Assembly (NCBI GenBank): GCA_030653405.1
Contig: JAURZO010000126.1
Location: forward strand, 1 to 20,283
Origin: Zwartia sp.
GTDB taxonomy: Bacteria; Pseudomonadota; Gammaproteobacteria; Burkholderiales; Burkholderiaceae_B
Reading direction: 5' to 3'
Length of the DNA: 20,283 nt
The notes under the pieces are model-generated. The model was not told the DNA's origin and ran no database searches. It saw nothing but the letters and a program-made list of their open reading frames with translations. The translations under genes and the position numbers were made by a program. Within the stretch, counting starts at the first letter, position 1, and each line of letters begins with the position of its first letter. Positions 14,762-20,283 of this stretch are shown here, in pieces.

Positions 14762-17700
14762 ATGCCCAAGCGTACAGACCTAAAAAGTATTCTCATTATT
14801 GGCGCAGGCCCGATCATCATCGGACAAGCCTGCGAGTTCGACTACTCCGGTGCTCAGGCTTGCAAAGCCCTGAAAGCAGAGGGTTTTCGCACCATTCTGG
14901 TCAACAGCAACCCAGCGACCATCATGACCGACCCCGAGACGGCCGATGTCACCTACATCGAACCGATCACGTGGCAGGTTGTTGAAAAAATTATCGAGAA
15001 AGAGCGTCCCGACGCAGTCTTGCCCACCATGGGTGGACAAACCGCGCTGAACTGCGCGCTCGATCTCGACAAGCATGGCGTACTAAAAAAGTACAACGTC
15101 GAGTTGATTGGTGCGAATGCGCACGCCATTGAAAAAGCCGAAGACCGCCAGAAATTCAAAGTCGCCATGACTGCGATCGGACTCGAGTCCGCAAAATCTG
15201 GCGTCGCCCATAGTCTCGAAGAGGCCTGGGAAGTACAAAAACGCATCGCAATTGAGATTGGCACCTCCGGTTTCCCGGCCGTTATCCGCCCAAGCTTCAC
15301 GCTCGGTGGCAGCGGCGGTGGTATCGCTTACAACGCCGAAGAGTTCGAAACGATTTGTCGTCGCGGCCTCGAGGCTTCCCCCACCAGCGAGCTGTTGATC
15401 GAGGAGTCTCTGCTCGGTTGGAAGGAGTTCGAGATGGAGGTCGTGCGCGATAGCGCGGACAACTGCATCATCGTCTGCTCAATCGAGAACCTTGATCCCA
15501 TGGGTGTGCACACGGGCGATTCCATTACCGTGGCACCCGCGCAGACGCTGACTGACAAAGAATATCAAATCATGCGTAACGCCTCGATTGCGGTGTTGCG
15601 TGAGATCGGTGTCGATACCGGTGGCTCCAACGTTCAGTTTGCGGTCAATCCTGAGAATGGCCGGATGATCGTGATCGAGATGAATCCTCGCGTGTCGCGC
15701 TCTTCTGCGCTGGCCTCCAAGGCAACCGGTTTTCCGATTGCCAAAGTGGCGGCTCGTCTCGCAGTGGGTTACACACTCGACGAGCTCAGAAACGAAATCA
15801 CGGGTGGCGCAACCCCAGCCTCTTTTGAGCCGACTATTGATTACGTCGTCACCAAGGTGCCACGTTTCGCGTTTGAAAAATTTCCGACTGCCGATGCGCG
15901 TCTGACCACACAGATGAAGTCCGTGGGCGAGGTGATGGCAATTGGTCGTACTTTCCAGGAGTCGTTCCAGAAAGCCTTGCGTGGTCTGGAAGTCGGCGTG
16001 GATGGTCTGAATCAAAAGACAACGGATCGTGAAAAAATTCAAATCGAACTCGGCGAACCAGGTCCCGAGCGGATCTGGTATGTGGGCGATGCGTTTGCCC
16101 AAGGCTTCTCGCTCGATGAAGTGCATCAGCTGACCAAAATTGATCCGTGGTTTTTGGCCCAGATCAAAGAAATCGTCGATATCGAGCTGGCACTCGAGCA
16201 ACGCACACTCGCCGACTTGGATGTTGAGACGTTGCTGCAGCTCAAGCGTCGCGGTTTTTCCGATCGTCGTCTGGCCTTCTTGCTCGACACAGTCGAAGGC
16301 GAGGTCCGCAAGCTGCGTCACCAATACAATGTTCGTCCCGTCTATAAACGCGTGGATACTTGCGCGGCAGAGTTCGCGACCAACACCGCCTATTTGTATT
16401 CCACCTACGAGCAAGAGTGCGAAGCAGAACCAACGGATCGTAAAAAGATCATGGTGCTGGGCGGTGGACCGAACCGAATCGGCCAAGGCATCGAGTTCGA
16501 TTACTGCTGCGTGCATGCGGCACTCGCGCTGCGTGAAGACGGTTACGAGACCATCATGGTCAACTGCAACCCCGAGACCGTGTCGACCGATTACGATACC
16601 TCCGATCGTCTCTACTTTGAGCCACTGACTCTCGAAGACGTGCTTGAGATCGTCCATAAGGAAAAACCGATTGGCATCATCGTTCAATACGGTGGCCAGA
16701 CGCCTTTGAAGCTTGCGCGTGCGCTCGAAGCCAACGGTGCGCCCATTATTGGCACGAGCCCCGAGTCGATTGATGTGGCCGAGGACCGTGAGCGTTTCCA
16801 GAAGCTCCTCAACAAGCTCAATCTGCGTCAGCCGCCTAACCGCACAGCGCGTACCGAGAGCGAGGCGCTGAACCATGCCCAGGAGATTGGTTATCCACTC
16901 GTCGTGCGCCCAAGCTATGTGCTGGGTGGTCGCGCCATGGAAATCGTTCATGAGCAAAACGATCTGGAGCGTTACATGCGCGAAGCGGTCAAGGTCAGCA
17001 ATGACTCACCTGTACTGCTTGATCGCTTTCTGAATAACGCTATTGAGATCGACGTCGATTGTTTGTGCGATGGACAGGCTGTGTTTATTGGTGGCGTGAT
17101 GGAGCACATCGAGCAGGCGGGCGTGCATTCGGGCGATTCAGCCTGCTGCTTGCCGCCGTATTCCTTGTCTCCCGAGATGACCGAGGAAATCAAGCGCCAG
17201 ACAGCATTGATGGCGCGTGCGTTGAACGTGAAAGGCCTGATGAACGTACAGTTTGCCGTACAAAATGGCGATGTGTATGTCCTTGAGGTCAATCCGCGTG
17301 CTTCCCGCACTGTGCCTTTTGTCTCCAAGGCAACCGGTCTGCAACTAGCCAAGATTGCTGCTCGCGCAATGGCGGGCCAGACCCTTGCCTCACAAGGCAT
17401 CACCAAAGAAGTCATTCCACATTACTTCTCTGTCAAAGAAGCCGTCTTCCCCTTTGTGAAGTTCCCAGGTGTCGACACGATTCTCGGACCCGAGATGAAG
17501 TCAACCGGTGAGGTGATGGGCGTCGGTGAGACGTTCGGTGAGGCTTTTGTTAAGTCCCAAATGGCGGCAAGCGTCAACTTGCCGACTTCAGGCACGGCCT
17601 TCATTAGCGTCAAAAATCAGGACAAGCCCAAGGCTGTCGAGGTCGCACGCGGTCTCCATGGCTTGGGTTTCAAAGTCGTCGCGACACGCGGCACCGCGAC

Positions 17701-18001
17701 CGCTATCCAAGCAGCGGGTATTCCGGTGGTGCTCGTCAACAAGGTCGCCGAAGGCCGTCCGCATATTGTCGATATGTTGAAAAATGGCGAAGTGTCCCTC
17801 GTCATCAATACCGTCGAAGAACGTCGCAATGCGATCACGGATTCGCGGGCGATCCGCACGCAGTCTTTAGCGGCTCGGGTGACCTACTACACCACCATTG
17901 CCGGCGCGCTTGCTGCAGTCGAGGGTATGCAGTACCTGCGTGAAGGCCTTGGTATCAAGGTGTACTCACTTCAGGATCTGCACCGTTCCCTTGTTTCATA
18001 A
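14762..18001 (+). CDS. carB: Carbamoyl phosphate synthetase large subunit
   Basis: CarB makes carbamoyl phosphate from bicarbonate, ammonia supplied by CarA, and two ATP. The 1079 residues are full length (E. coli 1073). The two homologous halves are visible: the first begins with ILIIGAGPIIIGQACEFDYS and the second, from about residue 562, with KIMVLGGGPNRIGQGIEFDY. Each has an ATP-grasp part (VIRPSFTLGGSGGG in the first, VVRPSYVLGGRAME in the second; EMNPRVSRSSALASKATG and EVNPRASRTVPFVSKATG). The C-terminal regulatory MGS-like domain covers about 940-1079 (FKVVATRGTATAIQAAGI, VINTVEERR) and would bind UMP and ornithine as in E. coli. carA and carB are separated by 9 nt, with a modest ribosome site (AAAGAG), and form one operon. 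Confidence 0.97.
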   Translation: MPKRTDLKSILIIGAGPIIIGQACEFDYSGAQACKALKAEGFRTILVNSNPATIMTDPETADVTYIEPITWQVVEKIIEKERPDAVLPTMGGQTALNCALDLDKHGVLKKYNVELIGANAHAIEKAEDRQKFKVAMTAIGLESAKSGVAHSLEEAWEVQKRIAIEIGTSGFPAVIRPSFTLGGSGGGIAYNAEEFETICRRGLEASPTSELLIEESLLGWKEFEMEVVRDSADNCIIVCSIENLDPMGVHTGDSITVAPAQTLTDKEYQIMRNASIAVLREIGVDTGGSNVQFAVNPENGRMIVIEMNPRVSRSSALASKATGFPIAKVAARLAVGYTLDELRNEITGGATPASFEPTIDYVVTKVPRFAFEKFPTADARLTTQMKSVGEVMAIGRTFQESFQKALRGLEVGVDGLNQKTTDREKIQIELGEPGPERIWYVGDAFAQGFSLDEVHQLTKIDPWFLAQIKEIVDIELALEQRTLADLDVETLLQLKRRGFSDRRLAFLLDTVEGEVRKLRHQYNVRPVYKRVDTCAAEFATNTAYLYSTYEQECEAEPTDRKKIMVLGGGPNRIGQGIEFDYCCVHAALALREDGYETIMVNCNPETVSTDYDTSDRLYFEPLTLEDVLEIVHKEKPIGIIVQYGGQTPLKLARALEANGAPIIGTSPESIDVAEDRERFQKLLNKLNLRQPPNRTARTESEALNHAQEIGYPLVVRPSYVLGGRAMEIVHEQNDLERYMREAVKVSNDSPVLLDRFLNNAIEIDVDCLCDGQAVFIGGVMEHIEQAGVHSGDSACCLPPYSLSPEMTEEIKRQTALMARALNVKGLMNVQFAVQNGDVYVLEVNPRASRTVPFVSKATGLQLAKIAARAMAGQTLASQGITKEVIPHYFSVKEAVFPFVKFPGVDTILGPEMKSTGEVMGVGETFGEAFVKSQMAASVNLPTSGTAFISVKNQDKPKAVEVARGLHGLGFKVVATRGTATAIQAAGIPVVLVNKVAEGRPHIVDMLKNGEVSLVINTVEERRNAITDSRAIRTQSLAARVTYYTTIAGALAAVEGMQYLREGLGIKVYSLQDLHRSLVS

Positions 18002-18100
18002 ACGGCGCTTCATGGATGGCGCTTACTAGATGAAAATGCTTGACCGCGCTTCTTAAACGTCGCGCTCGTCTCTTAATGATCCTTTAAGGCGAACTGGCTG

Positions 18101-19273
18101 ATGATTCTCCCCTACACCGGATTGCGTGTTCTAGACATCAGCCAGGGCATTGCAGGTCCTTACTGCGCGCATATCCTCTGGCAACAGGGCGCGGATGTCA
18201 TCAAGGTCGAGCCGCCAGCGGGCGATTGGATTCGTTTTGTTGGCGTGATGAACGGCGAACACAGTGCCTACGGGATTCAGAACAGCGCGGGCAAGAAAGC
18301 GCTGGCGTTGGATGCTCGCACGGATACCGGCAAGAAGATTCTGCTCGACATGGCTCTGCAGGCTGATGTCGTTGTGCAAAATTTTCGGCCAGGCGTGGCC
18401 GACCGGATGGGCGTTGGCTACAAAACACTCTCTCAACTCAAACCTGACTTGGTCTATGTGTCGATCACAGGCTACGGTCCGGACGGCCCCTACGCCGATG
18501 CGCCCGCCACGGATTCGGTGATGCAGTCCGATAGTGGTCTGATGTTTTCCAATCAGGATGAGCACGGCACACCGCGCCGCATTGGTCTCCTGGCCGCCGA
18601 CGTCATGACAGGCCTGTATGCCTCGCAGGCGGCGGCCACCGCCTTATATCAACGCCTGGCGCGCAAGCAGGGCACGCACGTCGAGGTCAGCCTGTTTGAA
18701 GCCTGCACTTCCTTTCAAGGGATGTGTTTTATAGAAGAGGCCATGGCGGGCAGGCGTCCGTTTGGTTCTGTCAGCGCGCCCAATGGAGTGTTCGATACCA
18801 GCGATGGCAAAATTTCTGTCGTCACGGTGCATACGCAACATTTTCACAATATTTGTGCTGCGATGGGACGTGATGAATGGCGTACCGATCCGCGCTTTCT
18901 CGACAATAAAATTCGCTTTGAAAATCGTGCTGCCCTGCATGAGATGATGGCGCAGCTTCTGCGTCAACAGACCACGGCCTATTGGCTTGAGTCGTTCAAA
19001 AAACACGATGTATTGCATTCAGCGGTGCGCGATTATCAGGGTGTCCTGAATCACCCTCAAGCCCAGCACCTTAATTTTGTCCAGCAACTTGAGCAGCAGG
19101 GCGTGGGCACCTTGCCCTATATCGGTCTGCCTACGCATCCTTATCGCCGACCTGTCGAGAGTGCCCCGCGCATTGGCGAGCATTCGGCAGAGATCCTTCA
19201 GCAGATGGGACTCACTCAGGAGGCGATCGAGCAGTTGATTGCCTCAGGTGTTGTTAAGCAGGCAGGTCGTTAA
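18101..19273 (+). CDS. CaiB/BaiF (class III) CoA-transferase
   Basis: The 390-residue protein moves CoA between carboxylic acids through an aspartyl-CoA intermediate. The family's N-terminal signature is clear (LRVLDISQGIAGPYCAHILWQQGADVIKVE in two parts, then GDWIR). NSAGKKALALD and the central VVQNFRPGVADRMGVGY follow, then VYVSITGYGPDGPYA. The catalytic Asp is probably Asp138 (PATDSVMQSDSG). The second domain (THVEVSLFEACTSF, APNGVFDTSDG, DPRFLDN) and the C-terminal PTHPYRRP match the family. The substrate cannot be told; these enzymes act in degradation of carnitine, oxalate, aromatic and dicarboxylic acids. AAGG at 18086-18089 lies before ATG 18101. The stop is 3 nt before the dehydrogenase start, so the two form an operon. 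The 99-nt gap after carB has only short GCGCTT repeats and no clear terminator. Confidence 0.92.
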   Translation: MILPYTGLRVLDISQGIAGPYCAHILWQQGADVIKVEPPAGDWIRFVGVMNGEHSAYGIQNSAGKKALALDARTDTGKKILLDMALQADVVVQNFRPGVADRMGVGYKTLSQLKPDLVYVSITGYGPDGPYADAPATDSVMQSDSGLMFSNQDEHGTPRRIGLLAADVMTGLYASQAAATALYQRLARKQGTHVEVSLFEACTSFQGMCFIEEAMAGRRPFGSVSAPNGVFDTSDGKISVVTVHTQHFHNICAAMGRDEWRTDPRFLDNKIRFENRAALHEMMAQLLRQQTTAYWLESFKKHDVLHSAVRDYQGVLNHPQAQHLNFVQQLEQQGVGTLPYIGLPTHPYRRPVESAPRIGEHSAEILQQMGLTQEAIEQLIASGVVKQAGR

Positions 19274-19276
19274 TTC

Positions 19277-20038
19277 GTGGCGGTGTTCATTACCGGAGCC
19301 AGCAGCGGACTGGGTGCTGCACTGGCGCGCGAGTATGCTGCTCAGGGGCACGTGCTGGGGTTGCTCGCGCGACGCGGAGAGCGGCTCCAAGAATTGGCCT
19401 CAGTCCTTCCCGGCGCACACCATCTCTATGTGGTGGATGTGTGCGATCGCGAGGCTCTGCACGCGGCAGCGCAAGATTTCCTTCAAAAGGTCGGACAGGT
19501 TGATATTGTGATTGCCTCTGCCGGGATCAGTGCCGGTACATTGACCGAACAGCAAGCGGACTTTGATGTGTTCAAAGCGATTTTTGAAACCAATGTGATG
19601 GCCACGGTGTCGACGTTCGAGCCATTTATTTCACCTATGCAACAGGCACGTGCCGGCACTTTGGTGGGCATTGCAAGTGTGGCGGGTGTGCGTGGCCTGC
19701 CAGGTGCCGGAGCCTATAGCGCCTCTAAATCTGCAGTCGTCACCTATTGCGAAAGCTTGCGCCTCGAGCTCAAACCATGTGGTGTGCATGTTGTCACGAT
19801 TGCGCCGGGCTACATCAAAACAGAAATGACGGCCAAAAATCCGTACAGCATGCCGTTTTTACTGGATGCGGAGGTCTTTGCCCGTCGGGCGGTGCGCGCG
19901 ATCGCGCGGCACAACACTTACGTGGTGATCCCCTGGCAAATGGGCATCGTGGGAAAAATCATGCGGGCTCTGCCAGACTGGCTTTACGACCGACTGGCGG
20001 TGAACGCGCCGCGGAAGCCCAGGCGCACCAAAGAATAG
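19277..20038 (+). CDS. Short-chain dehydrogenase/reductase (classical SDR)
   Basis: This is a 253-residue Rossmann-fold oxidoreductase. The coenzyme motif TGASSGLG is at residues 6-13, ASAG at 80-83, and the catalytic tetrad is Asn106 (ETNVMA), Ser134 (GIASVAG), Tyr147 and Lys151 (YSASKSA), followed by PGYIKTEM. A basic pair after beta-2 (LLARRGERL) suggests NADP(H) preference. GTG 19277 is the first possible start, because an in-frame TAA lies two codons upstream. It follows the CoA-transferase stop by 3 nt, so the genes are cotranscribed. Pairing with a CoA-transferase suggests a shared acid or acyl-CoA pathway, but the substrate is unknown. The basic C-terminus (APRKPRRTKE) and hydrophobic segment near LPDWLYDRL are like SDRs annotated as SDR7C/DHRS7-like. 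Confidence 0.92.
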   Translation: MAVFITGASSGLGAALAREYAAQGHVLGLLARRGERLQELASVLPGAHHLYVVDVCDREALHAAAQDFLQKVGQVDIVIASAGISAGTLTEQQADFDVFKAIFETNVMATVSTFEPFISPMQQARAGTLVGIASVAGVRGLPGAGAYSASKSAVVTYCESLRLELKPCGVHVVTIAPGYIKTEMTAKNPYSMPFLLDAEVFARRAVRAIARHNTYVVIPWQMGIVGKIMRALPDWLYDRLAVNAPRKPRRTKE

Positions 20039-20074
20039 TTTTGTTTGCTGCCCGACCGTCAATTTGCTATCAAC

Positions 20075-20283
20075 TTAGGGCGTGACATCGTTCTTTGACG
20101 AGTCACCAAGGTGCTCCACTTCACCCCAACTTATAATTTTCCAGGCCTCAGGCGAGACGCTCAGACGATTGAGGCTGGCATTGAGCAGAGGTGCCTTGCG
20201 ATCGGCTTGCAGGCTCACCTGGCTGGCATGACGCCAGATGATATCCATCGCACCACCATGGCTCACCACCATAATGCGCTCGT
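20075..20283 (-). CDS. Histidine phosphatase family protein (C-terminal part)
   Basis: Only the last 69 or so codons are in the window; the gene runs off the right edge and is read on the minus strand. The visible sequence ERIMVVSHGGAMDIIWRH contains the second conserved histidine motif (VSHGG) of the phosphoglycerate mutase-like phosphatases, followed by LNASLNRLSVSP and a C-terminal WEV-like region (EAWKIISWGEVEHL). These enzymes use a phosphohistidine to act on small phosphate esters; the substrate is not evident. The N-terminal RHGE motif lies outside. It converges on the SDR gene with 36 bp between the stop codons. Confidence 0.85.
   Translation of the reverse strand, partial: ERIMVVSHGGAMDIIWRHASQVSLQADRKAPLLNASLNRLSVSPEAWKIISWGEVEHLGDSSKNDVTP

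Noticed and set aside
15479..16957. Long open frame (492 codons) on the minus strand inside carB
   Set aside because: It lies fully opposite carB, which has all expected motifs. It arises from the codon bias of carB, and its translation shows no recognisable domain.
18002..18100. Intrinsic terminator or regulatory repeat after carB
   Set aside because: GGCGCTT occurs at 18004-18010 and 18018-18024, with weaker GCGCT copies after, but these are direct repeats without a convincing stem or T-tract.

Overview
The window looks like a chromosomal segment of a betaproteobacterium in the order Burkholderiales, possibly close to Alcaligenaceae. Protein similarity as I recognise it, the gene order (addB-like, addA-like, ffs, dnaX, ybaB, recR) and moderately high GC content support this. 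Genus cannot be read from the sequence. No database search was run, so all family names rest on motifs and lengths.

Bases 1-1672 are the right end of a prophage. They hold a small membrane-anchored coiled-coil protein, a holin-like protein, a GH108-type endolysin, and a probable inner/outer-membrane spanin pair in which the lipoprotein gene starts inside the other gene in a different frame. An AT-rich tail follows, carrying two near-identical 18-nt direct repeats. It ends in a clean 3' fragment of tRNA-Arg(CCT), from the anticodon loop to CCA, with no 5' half: a probable attR. The integrase and the rebuilt tRNA would lie to the left, outside the window.

Bases 1708-9250 carry an MFS transporter whose start lies only 35 nt past the tRNA CCA end, a 49-codon single-membrane-span gene, and an AddB/AddA-type helicase-nuclease pair (overlapping by 11 nt) for double-strand break processing. 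The AddB-like protein keeps its nuclease residues but appears to lack most of the iron-sulfur cysteines known from AddB.

Bases 9274-12444 hold a DNA maintenance cluster: the 4.5S SRP RNA gene (ffs), dnaX (DNA polymerase III tau/gamma), ybaB/ebfC and recR, all on the + strand. ybaB and recR overlap by one base. recR converges on the transaldolase gene (minus strand). The gap contains palindromes and two extra 29-nt copies of the 3' end of the transaldolase gene.

Bases 13580-18001 are carA-carB, encoding both subunits of carbamoyl phosphate synthetase (pyrimidine and arginine synthesis). They are divergent from the transaldolase gene across a 36-bp gap. Bases 18101-20038 encode a class III (CaiB/BaiF) CoA-transferase and a short-chain dehydrogenase, probably cotranscribed and of unknown substrate. 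The right edge holds the C-terminal end of a minus-strand histidine phosphatase.

Most of the window is ordinary core genome. The parts that merit a second look are the prophage junction, the duplicated transaldolase tail, the altered AddB cysteine motif, and the unnamed small membrane-protein gene ahead of addB.
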